Shown here: positions 34,861-47,399 of the stretch, piece after piece
Numbering within the stretch: the stretch's first letter is position 1
Layout: every line of letters begins with the position of its first letter
Assembly: GCF_042477335.2 (NCBI RefSeq)
Contig: NC_091245.1
Coordinates: 85,598,501 to 85,662,500 of the forward strand
DNA: 64,000 bases
Source of the DNA: Ovis canadensis
Taxonomy: Eukaryota; Chordata; Mammalia; Artiodactyla; Bovidae
Direction of reading: 5' to 3'
Program-made: the position numbers and the translations under genes
The notes under the pieces: generated by a model
Told to the model about the DNA's origin: nothing
The model's input: the letters and a program-made list of their open reading frames with translations, nothing else
Databases searched by the model: none

Positions 34861-36084
34861 GAACAAAGGCTGGCTATAACAAAGACTAAATTTTAAATGA
34901 ATGATTCTCTTTTACTTCTCAGTTATAAACGGGTTCTTATATCATGACTTGCCAGAGTCTCTTAAAAAGACTGGGCTTACAGTGTTTGAATTCATGAGTC
35001 TAAAAATCTTCCTGTGGTTGGCATGGATGTTCAAAATCATGCTGTTGGATATGCTTTAAAAGAGAAGAAGAGTCTGTATCTCCACCCCTAGTGAGTAAAC
35101 AAGTTTGAGCATTAAATATTTGGTTAAACCGTAAACAAAAATTTAAACTAGGCAACTTCATTTGCTGTTGAACTATATTCTCTGAGCAACTACACGTGTC
35201 AAGCACAGGAAGTGCCAGTGCTTTCCCTGACTGCTAGCCCCCCTCACCTGGACTTTCTAAAACTAAGTGAGTAACTCAAACAGGATTTGTAATGTAGCTG
35301 ACCTCCTTGGCAACTTTTAGTATCTTCTGCTACTGGGAAGGCAAACTAAAAGAACTGAAAATTATACTTTTCATGTAGGGAAAATGTCATAACCCTGGTA
35401 AATTTTTAAGGAATTTTGTAGAAAATTTGTTTGTTTGTTTTTTCTTTTTGAGGGAAAGTTCCATGTTTGAATTAGCAAAAACTATGGCCTATATGAGTGT
35501 CTAAGATAATTGGGTAACAGAGGGACAGAGGGCTAAAAGCATAGAAAGATAAATTTTAATGTGTTTACAGTTTCAACAAAAAAGTGTGCTCTGACTAGTC
35601 TCCTTGGACAAGCCGGTTCATTTATCACCGATCTCTGTGAAGAGAACAGCTATTAAGTTATTCAAATTAAAAAACAAACCTGCCACTTGATGTGACAGGT
35701 TACTTGTATATTTACATTATGGAAGTGCTATGAAATTTTACGGGTGGTGTTAGTGCCCTGAGCATTATTTTAGGAAAAAAAGGTAAAATTATATTACCTG
35801 ATGCAAATTCTTTTCCAAACACTCTAGATATTCTCATTTTGACTAGGCTAAACATTCTGAGGGCGATAAAATCGTATTCCTTTTTCTCTAAAACAGTTTT
35901 ATTAATACTTTTTAAATGCTATTAAAATAAGGGAATGAAATCAGTTTATTCACAGCATTTTTTCATCAGAGTGTTCTCTTTATACACTGTATCTACTAAC
36001 AGGAAGATTATATGACAGTAAATGATGAGAAAAGTTTTTGACTTGAACTCACATTCAAATTATAATGGGGAAATATATATAATT
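34861..36084. other. VAV3 intron, no recognised feature
   Basis: 1.2 kb, AT-rich, with a short TTTG repeat at 35427-35442. No exon found. Confidence 0.5.
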
Positions 36085-36165
36085 AGGGCTGATTAGCATT
36101 GTTGTATGGCAGAAACCAACCCAACAGCATTAGAGCAATTTTCCTCCAATTAAATTTAAAAATTA
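36085..36165 (+). mobile_element. ruminant L1 3' tail fragment
   Basis: TTGTTGTATGGCAGAAACCA and AGAGCAATTTTCCTCCAATT are the last bases of the ruminant L1 3' UTR, sense orientation. Confidence 0.75.
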
Positions 36166-36186
36166 TAACATGCTTTTGGTTTGTAT

Positions 36187-36277
36187 CGGAGAAGGCAATG
36201 GCACCCCACTTCAGTACTCTTGCCTGGAAAATCCCACGGACGGCGGAGCCTGGTAGGCTGCAGTCCATGGGGTTGCT
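36187..36277 (+). mobile_element. BovA SINE monomer
   Basis: CGGAGAAGGCAATGGCACCC through GCAGTCCATGGGGTTGC; a single BovA unit following the L1 tail. Confidence 0.9.
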
Positions 36278-36813
36278 AATTCTCTGTGATTATGTGTGAC
36301 ACAATGCTCATTCCAAAAGTGCCTAATGTATACCTTTAAATATTGGAATCAGAGGAAACATGCTTTTAGTTACTTCAGAGTTCCAAAAGTAATCATTGAA
36401 CTGGAATCGATAAGCAGACTTGGGGTACAAGGTTAGATGAGAGAACCGTGCACCAGTCTTGCTTAAGTCCTGTTAATCAAACAGGATTGTGACCATAAAC
36501 ATGTGTCAGTTAAAAAAAAGTTTGGCTAATATAAAAGTCATGGAAAAGTACAAAACTTACATATCAACATACCCTTCATTTCTGATGGATTTGACACAAA
36601 CATGATTTTTAATTTGGCACAAAGAACTAAATCTAGGCATATTCATAAACCTGTTGGTCCATCTGATTCTACTTTGCTCTGGAAAAAAAATCTTGTTAAA
36701 TTCATCAGCGTATAAATTGGTTCTGTTTCAAAATTGGGAATGAAGATGTTTAATGTTATCATGCCTTCAATCCTTAGGTGTCAGCAAATTGTATTCTAAA
36801 TTACAATACTCAC

Positions 36814-36943
36814 AGCTGATGCCTGCTCTATTACCCCTCTGTCCAGTTGAATGTTCTGGCTCCTTGTATGGAAACTGCAGAGTTGTATCCAAGGTTCTGA
36901 ATCCTTCTTTAAGAGAATGATGCTTGTAGTACTCCACAAGTTC
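36814..36943 (-). CDS. VAV3: VAV3 exon, end of SH2 domain and SH2-SH3 linker
   Basis: A 130-nt exon of 43 codons plus one base. It begins ELVEYYKHHSLKEGF, the last helix of the SH2 domain, continues through TLQFPYKEPEH, and ends in the linker RGNRAGIS. The acceptor is TTCCCTAAAG at 36953-36944 and the donor is GTGAGT at 36813-36808. The final T joins TG of the next exon to make Leu, giving ...GISLLSPKVLG. Two linker differences from human as I recall it are HSTGQ for HSAGQ and GIS for GNS; both lie outside the folded domains. A Bov-tA SINE begins only about 90 bp upstream of the acceptor. Confidence 0.96.
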
Positions 36944-37034
36944 CTTTAGGGAAAAAGAATCAAACACACACACTCCTTGACACATAATGACACACAATGA
37001 AGGGATAATCAAGTTAATGCTAAATTTTCCATAA

Positions 37035-37255
37035 GCCCCCTGGTGCCTCAGTGGTAAGGAATCTGCCAGCCAAGAGGAGATGCAGGTTTGACTCTAGCCT
37101 GCCACAGGCTTCCCTGGGTCAGGAAGATCCCTTAGAGAAGGAAATAGCAACCCCTTCCAATATTCTTGCCTGGAAAATTCCACAGACAGAGGAGCCTGGC
37201 GGGCTATAGTCCATGGGGTTGCAAAGAGTTGGACACAACTTAGTGACTAAACAAC
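37035..37255 (+). mobile_element. Bov-tA SINE close to a VAV3 splice acceptor
   Basis: CCCCCTGGTGCCTCAGTGG head and GGAAGATCCCTTAGAGAAGG body, with a small internal insertion near 37095-37110. It is antisense to VAV3 and begins about 90 bp upstream of the 36943 exon start. Confidence 0.92.
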
Positions 37256-38504
37256 ATGTTACAATAAGTAAATGCTCTCCCTGCTTCCTGGATGTACAAG
37301 ACACCCAACTAGTAATTGTCCTTGTTACCCAGGCCATTTATAATGTGAGTTACCCCTCACTGTTACTCAGTATCCTGTTAAGTCTTCAGTTGGATGTAGT
37401 AAGTAAAAAGAAGCCATAATAAACCTCAAACTCAGAACAGAAAATCTTGTTCTTACTTATGAAATACTTTTTGTTTAGGGAGGCAAGAGCTGTTTTATGA
37501 ATATATAGTAATCGATAGTTTCCTGCATTTTCTTTCAGCATAGGAGGAAAAAAAACTTGATCCTAAATATGCTTGTCCACTGTAAACCAACGTTTTTAAA
37601 CCACAAATATTGTTTGCTTGACATTGCTTCTGGCTTATGAGGAAGTGTTAGTGACCTTCTCTTAGCTCTGTATGTCACCTGACTCACAGAAGCAAATAAT
37701 GTAGTTCTTTCCAATTTTCTCTTATACCTAATTTGCCTTAAATACATCCAAGCCTAATATAATAACCACCTACCATCTTTCATACTATGATCTCAGAATA
37801 TTTCTATTGTGATGTCAGTTTCACAGATTTTGCACAAATCTTAATCCCTCTACTTTAAACAGAAAATTAATAATGGTTAATTCATAATGGAAAATGAATA
37901 TTATCACTAGATGAGTACCAGTTATGTTTCTTAGAAAAACCTGAAATGAAAATACAAGCAAAATAACTTTTAACCTAATTATTCAGTGCTGCTTCTACAG
38001 CACTATTATTTAAAACTGTATAAAAGCAACTCATTTCTTTTAAAAAAAATCACACTGCCATCAACTCAGCCTTTGCATTCAGCACTTATGTTCAAAGTCC
38101 CCCAAACAAATCAATCAAGTCAAAAATCACCTGAAAGAAGAGAAAGAGAATCATCATTGATCTATTTATTATTTAAGACCAAACTTGGATGAGTTGTGGA
38201 ATACATGGTGTGGCGTGTTCCAGGGATCACAGAGATTATGAAGATAAGGTTCCTAGCCATACCCACTGTGGAAGGAAAGAGAAGGGTTATGGGAGTTTAG
38301 AGGCAAGAAGGAAAGAGAGCTTCCTTTTCAGAGTCCAGAGGGAAGGAAGAGGGACGAGTTCATGAGGGGAGGTCACTTGCCTTAAATTGAATAAAAGTAT
38401 AATTCCAAAAGCCAGGAAGGATGAAAGGATTATTTTAAGTAGAGCAGACAGGCTGGGAACAGACAAAGATAACAAAGACCATCTTCATAAACTAAAAGCA
38501 GCAT
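37256..38504. other. VAV3 intron, no recognised feature
   Basis: 1.2 kb, mostly AT-rich. A purine-rich stretch sits at 38270-38360. No exon recognised. Confidence 0.5.
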
Positions 38505-38660
38505 GGTTTGGCTCAAGTACTGGATAAAGCAAATGGAGATTCTTCACCTTTCACATCTGTAAAATGGGGATAATAAACCATTTCACAGACTATAGCAAAG
38601 AAGGGATAAAGTACCTAGTACCTGTGAATAATCATGAGAACCACCATGATCCCATGTGCT
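38505..38660 (+). repeat. MIR SINE
   Basis: CACATCTGTAAAATGGGGAT at 38553-38572 is the classic MIR phrase, followed by AAAGTACCTAGTACCTG. Confidence 0.75.
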
Positions 38661-38667
38661 ACATAGT

Positions 38668-38745
38668 TTTATATAGTGTGTGTGTGTATATATATACATA
38701 TAGTTTTATATAGTTATATAGTATATGTATAGTTTTATATAGTTT
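38668..38745. repeat. (TG)n(TA)n microsatellite and TATAG repeats
   Basis: Starts GTGTGTGTGTGTATATATAT, then repeats of TATAGTTTTATATAGT. A short low-complexity tract. Confidence 0.85.
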
Positions 38746-39129
38746 CTTACAATCTTCAGACAAGAAACAAGAGATGGGTCTTTTCCCCACTGATGCTCAA
38801 GGCTCAGTGAGATTAATCAGCTTGGGCAAGGTTGAATAACTGGTGTCTGGCTCCAAAGTTTCTGCTCTCAACTACATTGTACTATTAGCAAATAGTAACC
38901 TGGTAAATGTAAATATGCAAAAAGGGAAGCAGAGGGAATGAGCATTTTCTAAGTATCTTCTTGTTTTCTTAGACCTAAGATGATATGCTTTTACACATGC
39001 TATAACTTAAATTTTTTTTCTTCCATTCTTTCTTCTTTGCTTGGGCCCAGATTATAAGTGTACTTGCTGAAGCAAAGGAGTAGAATCTGATGAACTTAAA
39101 AGAAAAAAAGCTAAACTATCAGAAGTTTT

Positions 39130-40611
39130 CAGTTCACTTCAGTCACTCAGTCATGTCCAACTCTTTGCAACCCCATGGACTGCAGCACGCCAGGCTTCCC
39201 TATCCATCACCAACTCCCAAAGTTTACTCAAACTCGTGTCCATTGAGTTGATGATGCTATCCAACCATCTCATCCTCCGTTGTCCCCTTCTCCTCCCATC
39301 TTCAATCTTTCTCAGCATCAGGGTCTTTTCAAATGAGTCAGTTCTTCGCATCAGGTGGCCAAATATTGGAGTTTCAGCTTCAGCATCAGTCCTTCCAAAG
39401 AATATTCAGGACTGATTTCCTTTAGGATGGACTGGTTGGATCTCCTTGCTGTCCAAGGGACTCTCTCAGGAGTCTTTTCCAACGCCACAGTTCAAAAACA
39501 TCAATTCTTCAGCACTCAGCTTTCTTTATAATCCAACTCTCACATCCATACATGACTACTGGAAAAACCATAACTTTGACTAGGTGGACCTTTGTTGGCA
39601 AAGGAATGTCTCTGCTTTTTAATATGCTGTCTAGGTTGGTGATAACTTTTCTTCCAAGGAGCAAGCATCTTTTAATTTCAGGGCTGCAGTCACCATCTGC
39701 AGTGATTTTGGAGCCCCCCCAAATAAAGTCTGTCACTATTTCCATTGTTTCCCCATCTATTTGCCATGAAGTGATGGGACCAGATGCCAGGATCTTAGTT
39801 TTCTGAATGAGTTTTAAACCAACGTTTTCACTCTCCACTTTCACTTTCATCAAGAGGCTCTTTAGTTCTTCACTTTCTGCCATAAGGGTGGTGTCATCTG
39901 CATATCTGAGGTTATTGATATTTCTCCCAGCAATCTTGATTCCAGCTTGTGTTTCATCCAGCCTGGCATTTTTCATGATGTACTCTGCATTAAGTTAAAT
40001 AAGCAGGGTGACAATATACAGCCTTGATGCACTCCTTTTCCTATTTGGAACCAGTCTGTTCCATATCCAGTTCTAACTTTGCTTTCTGACCTGCATACAG
40101 ATTTCTCAAGAGGCAGGTCAGGTGGTCTGGTAGTCCCATCTCTTTAAGAATTTTTCAGAGAGTTTGTTGTGATCCACACGGTCAAAGGCTTTGGCATAGT
40201 CAATAAAGCAGAAGTAGATGTTTTTCTGGAATTCTCTTGCTTTTTCAGTGATCCAGCGGATATTGGCAATTTGATCTCTGGTTCCTCTGCCTTTTCTAAA
40301 TCCAGCATGAACTTATGGAAGTTCATGGTTCATGTACTGTTGAAGCCTGGCTTGGAGAATTTTGAGCATTACTTTACTAGCATATGAGATGACTGCAATT
40401 GTGCAGTAGTTTGAGCATTCTTTGGAATTGCTTTTCTTTGGGATTGGAATGAAAACTGACTTTTTCCAGTCCTGTGGCCACTGCTGAGTTTTCCAAATTT
40501 TCTGGCATACTGAGTGCAACACTTTCACAGCATTATCTTTTAAGATTTTAAACAGCTCAACTGGAATTCCATCACCTCCACTAGCTTTGTTTGTAGTGAT
40601 GCTTCCTAAGG
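39130..40611 (-). mobile_element. BovB (RTE) LINE, 1.5 kb antisense
   Basis: The minus strand encodes ITTNKASGGDGIPVELFK, VFIPIPKKSNSKECSNY, a 155-codon open stretch with NINNLRYADDTTLMAESEE (the catalytic YADD of reverse transcriptase) and VMYGCESW. It ends in the TTCACTTCAGTCACTCAG tail. The stretch is broken into several frames and is 5'-truncated within RT. It lies in the intron downstream of the central SH2 exon, in the same orientation as VAV3. Confidence 0.95.
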
Positions 40612-42505
40612 CATTAGAAGTTTTTATCCCCAAAATGGCTTCACTGATCAAAATATGGCATTTATATTATGGTGGTTTTAACATGGTTTGCAAAGGCAAG
40701 GTCTGGAATTAAATTCTGTTTAGAGACCAATATTAGCATTTAAGTTTTTTAAATGCAAAATTTTGTAAGGTCTCTGAAAGAATCATATACTTTATCATTT
40801 GCATCAGCAACACACTTCTCTTAGTTTTATCACTGAACTGAGTGAGTGTGTTCTTTAGGAAAAAAATTTGAAAATAAACCTGAAAGTAATATTAAGCCAA
40901 TAACTTTGAACTTTCATGTAATTGAAATTGTTGTAAATGTTATAAGTAGTTTGTTATAAGTAATATGAATTTTATGCATGCTATATCATGAGTAGTATGA
41001 ATTAAAGTTTATGAGAAGTTGGCTAGAAAACAGAATTATCATACTGAAAAGGACTTGTTAATCATTTAATACCTACCCACCTCCAGATTTTATGGGAGCA
41101 AAAATGACTTTTCCAAGGCCTAGGGCTGTGTGGCTTGGTAAGCGGCAAACACTTCAGTAAGCATCGAAGACATTTTCGTTCCATTTTTACCGTCTTATGA
41201 GGGTAAGTCTTCCTACATGTTTCTAACTAGGTAGAATTAAATAGTGCCACTGTGGATCTCTTCTAATTCATGCCCTTCTGCTTTCTATAGTTTAGTCTAA
41301 TCCGCCCCCACTTTCGCAGTCATTGACCTTCAGGTACTACAAGTAAATAAGATGACGCTAAACAAAAGAAATCACTATGCTTTCCTTATCTCACACTGAC
41401 ACAGTGGTGTCAACAATGCAAGTCTCTCTGAAAAATAATGAGTGAGAGCCAGTTATTCCAATTACCAAGGAAACGGGCAATGGAGATGATTTATAAACAG
41501 CATTTGGACAAGGACTGTCTGGCATACATGAAAATTAGAACAAAATTAATGCCTTGTAATCTGGATACAGAAATTCATTTAGAATTTAAATTGAACGACT
41601 AGAAAAACAAAGATTTCGATTAACCAAGCCATTGAAACCAGAGGGGATAAAAAAAGGTTAGGTTATAACAACCTGAGGTCAATCTTCTTGAGAAACTGGC
41701 TGATTTAAAACGAATTCTGGATTTTGTTTGCATTTTACATCCTTTCCCAATTAAATTTAACCCTAGAGTGTCATTAGATAAATGAATATTACGTAGGTGA
41801 TATAATGTTACCAGTCAGGATGAGAAGAAACTGAACTATACTTAAGAAATAACTCTATTCCTAGACCAAGATATACTTACGATGGCAACTGGGTTATCTC
41901 CCAACAACATAAAAGGCATGATAAAAGGTAACTCCTTAAAGTTGCAGAGGGAAGCCCCTAGCTCCCAGAGAGAAGTGCCTATTAACCCTTTATCTTCTTC
42001 CAGAGGGGCTGGTACTCAGATAGGAGCCATTCCTTCCAATCAGGTGTCCAGGTGTGGCATTTCCTAGTTTAGGGTCCAAGTATAGATCTATCTGAGGCTT
42101 TGGTACAGATAGATTTACTAATTTGAGAATTTTTTCAGAACTGAGTCCTTTTAGAATTCTGCAGAATCACAGTGATTTCACATAGTGAGGATTCAATATA
42201 AATTTGTTCAAGAAATGAACAAAAACAAAGAAGAGGTAGGTCCAGACGAGTTCAGTGGTCTCTTCAGCAATTTTTTTACAGTGATTTTCTTCCTGACAAA
42301 AGTATTTATCTAAGGCTGAGATTTTTTGGCCTCTTGTCTTTTCACAATCATATCCATTTGCTTATTTTTTTTTCAGTTTCATTGTAGTTTCACAATTAAT
42401 TCTTAATCTCCTCCCTTTAAGTATCTTTATTATGTACTTCCTTACAAAAGATCCCCTGATATGGAGGGAAAAAAACACATGCATGTGTCTCCAGCAGTGA
42501 CATTT
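40612..42505. other. VAV3 intron, no recognised feature
   Basis: 1.9 kb, AT-rich. I found no exon signature here. Confidence 0.5.
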
Positions 42506-42509
42506 CTGA

Positions 42510-42600
42510 TGTTTTACACACACCACGTAATAAGCACTGTTAGCTTATGTGAGCTCTTTTACTTCCCTTTCCAGAACATCACTGAAAAACTTTTACCCCT
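42510..42600 (+). repeat. possible MIR remnant
   Basis: ACGTAATAAGCACTGTTAGC with TTTTACTTCCCTTTCCAGAAC suggests a diverged MIR. Confidence 0.4.
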
Positions 42601-44272
42601 CTAGGATACAGATTACTTGAAATCTTGGTCTTTGTGGCGTATATTATAATCACAGCTTTCCATGCACATAGGAACCTGAGGATCTATGTTCTGTTATTTA
42701 CTGGCTTTTCACATCTAACCTTAGAGGATGAGGAACTTTCTTGAGCTGAATCCAGGTGACATAAAGTTAAATTGATTGGTTCTTGCCAGTGATTATTCCT
42801 TTCATCCTCTTTGCTTATCTCTTGTGATGGGAGTCCCTTTTGTTGCTTTCAAAGTCAGCAAAGCTGGTAGTCAACTTTGGCCCTACAGCATTTTTTTTAC
42901 AGTCTCATACTAACCATGATACCACAGAGCAGCCTCATTACCAAGCACCCTAAGTTCTGCAGGTGAGAGTCAAGCTGGTGTGTCTTTGCAGTGATGTGGA
43001 GACCCCCTGTGCATGCTTTTTTTCATGTCTCAGCTGGGGCTGTCACTCATTATTTGTGCATCCACTTGCCACCTCCCTGCTAGGTTTTCCTTTCAGGAAG
43101 ACACCTCCTCAGGTCTCGTTCTCTCTGTGCACAGCTTGCTTACTCCAGCAGAAGGTAACTCGCTGCAGCAGGGAGGATGCCTGGATCTTGCTTGCCACTT
43201 TGACAGGGTTTGCATTTTCCAGGACACATCCTTAGGATGCTGCCCATCCTTAGCTTTTGAATTGGGAATGTGATATTTATGTCAAGACAGGTTTTCTTAC
43301 TTTTCTTTTGACTCCGTTCAATTCAGTTCAGTCGCTCAGTCACAAGAGGCTTGTTTCTTTACAACATGATTCCTGTTTTGACCCAGTTCTACATTTTTGG
43401 ATAAGACTTTTAAGCTGGCCTATTTTGTAAGGCTCTCTTACACTCAGTTTTAACTTAGTGTTAACATCTGCAAAGTGCTTTGAGATGTTTTCCAGATGGA
43501 TGCAGTATGTATCATTTGATTGCGGTTCAGTCAATGAGCGGTCCTTCCCAATGTTACTCAAAGGACTTAACAGAGCTCTGCAAAGGCATCTTATGTCCTA
43601 TATCCAATTCTTCATTATCTTAAGAAAGTCTCCAACTTGAGAAACAAGCCTGAGACTACTTTTCAGGAAATAAGAACTTTTTTCTTTACTGTTAACAGTG
43701 CACATGATGTAATGATATGTATGTATTTTTTATATGACAATACATAATATTCTTATATGCTGTTGCACTTTTAAAAATCAGAATTAATCATCTTTATATG
43801 AAGCAACTTGGTAACAATATACTGTTTCAATTTAAACATAAAATTGCTATGAAATCACTGTCATATGGTAAAAATGTGATCTTGTTAATGTTTAATTGTC
43901 AAAGGTAATGAAGAAGAACTGTAGCACAGATCACTTAGACTAGAAAATACAAAAAGGTTTTCCATTTGACAGTATATTGTATTTTGCATGAAATGAACCT
44001 GAATGTGTCTATGGTTCTAAGAATCATATAGTGTGGACCCTGAAATATTATCTTAAACTTGCAAACTTAGTTTACAATGAAAAATATGTTTAAGGCAATA
44101 TAAAATTTAACTAGAATTCTTAAAATTTTCAAGATTCTGCTGCAAAATTAAGATATTATTCTCTTTAAATGTGTCAGCAAGCAAAATTTCCAAGAAACTA
44201 TAGAACTAAACTGACCTTTCCAAAAAGAGAAAACTAAGGACCACAGATTGAAAAGAACTAATCAATGCTTAC
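42601..44272. other. VAV3 intron, small BovB/BovA scrap at 43316-43343
   Basis: Unique-looking sequence. AATTCAGTTCAGTCGCTCAG at 43320-43339 is a minimal end fragment of a Bov element. The patch 42960-43260 is relatively GC-rich but has no splice-consistent exon. Confidence 0.5.
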
Positions 44273-44360
44273 CATTAAACTTTTAAACTTTCTATTTTCT
44301 GCAATGTGAAAAAAGCCATCTCTTGTTAAAATCTTGATGTGCTTTGCTTCATTATTGTAC
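44273..44360 (-). CDS. VAV3: VAV3 exon, central SH2 domain
   Basis: An 88-nt exon. Its first base completes Lys, and the next 29 codons run from YNNEAKHIKIL to KFKSLM, about residues 712-740. It forms the central strands of the SH2 domain, including the KHIKI strand and the GFFHIAE strand next to the peptide-binding groove. The acceptor is CCACAG at 44366-44361 and the donor is GTAAGC at 44272-44267. The reading frame is intact, and the phases (2 in, 0 out) match both neighbours. The flanking sequence is AT-rich intron. Confidence 0.95.
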
Positions 44361-44920
44361 CTGTGGGCAATGGATAACTTATGAATATAAATGTGTTTTT
44401 AATCAGTAGAAATCAATAATTACCAGAGGGCATGCCCCAATAACATTATAGGAATTAATTCTGAAGACAAAATATATACCTATGCCAATACACTGGTGAC
44501 AGCTAATTAACAAAATATATTCACTAGATTGGTTGAAGATATAAGCAATTTTTGAAGTGAGATTGGGGGGCATTAGATTTGACCAATCATTCTGCCCAAT
44601 TTATTTATAAGATCACTTTGAGAATACAGAAAATAAAATAAAATCTAGTAATTTATAATTCTTAGGATTTACTAGAAATATACACACATCAAGTCACCAA
44701 AGCACAGTGTTATGAAAGAAATCTGGTATGCCAATTAGCAGCCTATAACACTTAATACCATTTTTTTCTAACAGATATTTTCAAGTATTAATGAACTGTC
44801 TAGAGAGATGATGCATTATTTCTGCTGCAATTAGAACCTGGGTTTTCAACTTCAGTGTTGCACATGTCAGATAATCTATGCAATTATGAAAACAGGAAAG
44901 CTATTTCTTGTCCTACTTAC
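44361..44920. other. VAV3: VAV3 560-bp intron between SH2 exons
   Basis: Bounded by GTAAGT (44920-44915) and CCACAG (44366-44361). AT-rich, no repeat recognised. Confidence 0.9.
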
Positions 44921-45037
44921 TTAATGCTAATTGCGTATTCTCCTGACTCTCTGGTCCTGTGTCTCACAAGGTAAGTACTGTTTACCCTGTTAATAAGTTC
45001 AGTCTCTGCCTGCAGTCTTTCCATGGCTCCAGCATAC
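44921..45037 (-). CDS. VAV3: VAV3 exon, N-terminal half of SH2 domain
   Basis: The exon starts with the last base of the Trp codon (about residue 672), continues YAGAMERLQAETEL, and ends in AISI plus two bases of Lys. It contains the SH2 phosphotyrosine-binding signature TYLVRHR. The arginine in it corresponds to human R697, which bonds directly to phosphotyrosine, so the domain looks functional. The acceptor is TTTCTCACAG at 45047-45038 and the donor is GTAAGT at 44920-44915. The exon is 117 nt, phase 2 in and phase 2 out. One substitution from the human sequence as I recall it is RTRESGEY where human has RTKESGEY. The next exon is only 560 bp downstream in transcript order. Confidence 0.96.
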
Positions 45038-45328
45038 CTGTGAGAAACAAGGACACAGAAAATTTGGGTAATGTACCTGAAAGAGAAGAGAGGCTAAAAA
45101 TAAGCATCTGGCAGGATTTTAATTTAGTGGCAGATCTGAACTGTTTTTACTGCTATACTAACTATTTCAAAAAACAATACGGAAAAATGTCCTTTGAATA
45201 CATTCAAACAAAGATACTGTAATCTCTACAAAGATTACAACAGTGAAGTGAACAATGCCAAACACACTAAATACTTATCAATAAATAAATGGAAAAAAGG
45301 GAGGAATTTAGTGGGTATTGGGTCAGAG

Positions 45329-45500
45329 AGGGACTTCCCTGGTGGCTCAGATGGTAAAGCGTCAGTCTACAATGCGGGAGACCCAGGTTAGATCCCTGGG
45401 TTGGGAAGATCCCCTGGAGAAGGAAATGGCAACCCACTCCAGGGCTATTGCTTGGAAAATCCCATGGACAGAGGAGCCTGGTAGGCTACCGTCCATGGGG
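45329..45500 (+). mobile_element. Bov-tA SINE
   Basis: GGGACTTCCCTGGTGGCTCAG start and GGTTAGATCCCTGGGTTGG B-box region, through GGTAGGCTACCGTCCATGGG. Confidence 0.93.
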
Positions 45501-46159
45501 GAGGGCTGTGGAGAGTTTAGCGTCAAGAAAGAAAAAGACTTTAGGGAAGGATGGCCTATGGAAGACACACTCAGATATACACACGTGCACACATATACAC
45601 ACATTCCTCCAAAATTTCACATTTTCTAGGTAAAACAGTATGAAATAAAATCTCCTTTGAGTATTAAGAAAATTTAGGGACAATTTAAATTTTTTTTAAT
45701 AATTATTTTTTAGATATAAGATTAATTCTTATAGTCCGCAATTTTGATAACCAATTTTCTTAAGAAACTACTAATAGCAAATAGAATTTTTAAAAGATAT
45801 TTTCAAAACCAAAATTCTGTTGTTCCCAAACTCTGCTGGCTTAAGCATACAAAAATTCCATAACATTAAAAGGGACAAATTCAATGTTAAAATATTCTTA
45901 TTCTTATGATTGATCTGTTCACATACTTTCCATTTATTCCTGGTTCAGTTCAAGGAGACTGAATTTGTTTTTGAAGATCTTTTTCTTCCCCTCTTCTTTT
46001 GTTCTCTCCTCATTTGATGTCTATCTGTAGTGATGTGTTTGGATTGCTTTGTTTTTTTAATTGTGTGTTTCAATTGTAGATTTTTGGTTTGTGGTTCCCA
46101 GGAGGTTGGTTGTTGTTGTTTTTGAGTGGTAATGTAGTTTATTTTAAGTTAAAATATAT
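45501..46159. other. VAV3 intron, unclassified
   Basis: Contains a CA-rich stretch at 45576-45603 and otherwise AT-rich sequence. Confidence 0.5.
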
Positions 46160-46367
46160 GTTGTTGTTCTTTAGTTGCTAAGTTGTGTCCAATTCTTTGC
46201 AACTTCATGGACTATAGCCCTCCAGGCTCTGCTCTCCATGCAATTTCCCAGGCAAGAATACTGGAGTGGGTTGCCATTTCCTTCTCCAGGGAATATTTCT
46301 CACTCAGGGATCAAAGCTGCATTTCCTGCATTGGCAGGTGGATTCTTTAGTGCTGAACCACCATGGG
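46160..46367 (-). mobile_element. Bov-tA SINE
   Basis: GTTGTTCTTTAGTTGCTAAG start, CCCAGGCAAGAATACTGGAG body, ending GTGCTGAACCACCATGGG. Confidence 0.93.
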
Positions 46368-46379
46368 TACAGCATTTAA

Positions 46380-46486
46380 AAACAATTTTATTATTTTTAA
46401 AATTTTATTTTATATTGGAGTATATTTGATTAACAATGTTGTGTTAGTTTCATCTGACAGCAGAGAAGTTATATAACTGATTCAGT

Positions 46487-46527
<41 letters not shown>

Positions 46528-47335
46528 ATTGTTTCAAAATTATTTTCTCATTTAGGTTATTACAGAGATAAAGCAGAGTTCTCTATGCTATACAGTAGAT
46601 CCTTGTTGATTATCTATTTTCAGTATAGCAGTATGTACATGTCAATCCCAAACTCCCAATCTATCCCTCCTGCCTGACCTTTCCTCTCAGTAACCCTAAG
46701 TTCTCTAAGTCTGTGAGTCTGTTTGTTTTGTGAATAAGTTCATTTGTATTATTTTTTAAGACTCTGTATATAAACTGATGTCATATATTTGTCTTTCTCT
46801 GTCTCACTTCACTTAGTATGATAATCTCCAAGTCTATCCATGTTGCTGCAAATAGCATTATTTCATTTTTTTCTATGGCTGAGTCATTTCATTCTTTTTA
46901 TGGCTAAGTTATACCTTTTGTATATACATACCACATCTTTATCCAGTCATCCATCACTGGAGTTTTAGGCTGCTTCCATGTCTTAGCTATTGTAAACAGC
47001 ATGGCAATGAACGTTGGGATGCACGTATCCTTTTGAACCATGGTTTTCTCCAAATATATGCCCAGGTGTGGGACTGCTGGATCATATGGTAGCTTTATTT
47101 TTAGTTTTGTAAGGAACCTAAATACTGTTCTCTATAGTGACTGCACCAATTTACATTCCCACCAACAGTGCAGGAGGGTTCACCTTTCTCCACACCATCT
47201 GGAGCACTTATTTTTTGTAGATTTTTTGATGATGGTCATAATGACTGGTGTGAGGTGATTCCTCATTGTAGTTTTGATTTGCATTTCTCTAATAATTAGC
47301 AGTGTTCAGCATCTTTTCATGAACCTCTTGGCTGT
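46380..47335 (-). mobile_element. L1 3' UTR and ORF2 end, antisense
   Basis: TTGGAGTATATTTGATTAAC, CATTTAGGTTATTACAGAGA, CTGTTCTCTATAGTGACTGC and CCCACCAACAGTGCAGGAGG are L1 landmarks, collinear with 58805-59700 and 600-1020. A (TA)n(TG)n tract sits inside it at 46488-46526. Confidence 0.88.
46488..46526. repeat. (TA)n(TG)n microsatellite
   Basis: TATATATATATGTGTGTGTG continuing to TGTGTATG; about 15 TG units. Likely polymorphic. Confidence 0.95.
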
Positions 47336-47399
47336 ATCTCTGGTGAATTCATGTCCTTCTACCCTGCCATCCTGTCTTCTCCCATTATGTATCTCCCAT

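Noticed and set aside
46488..46526. A CRISPR-like or regulatory tandem array
   Set aside because: It is a simple (TA)n(TG)n microsatellite inside an L1.
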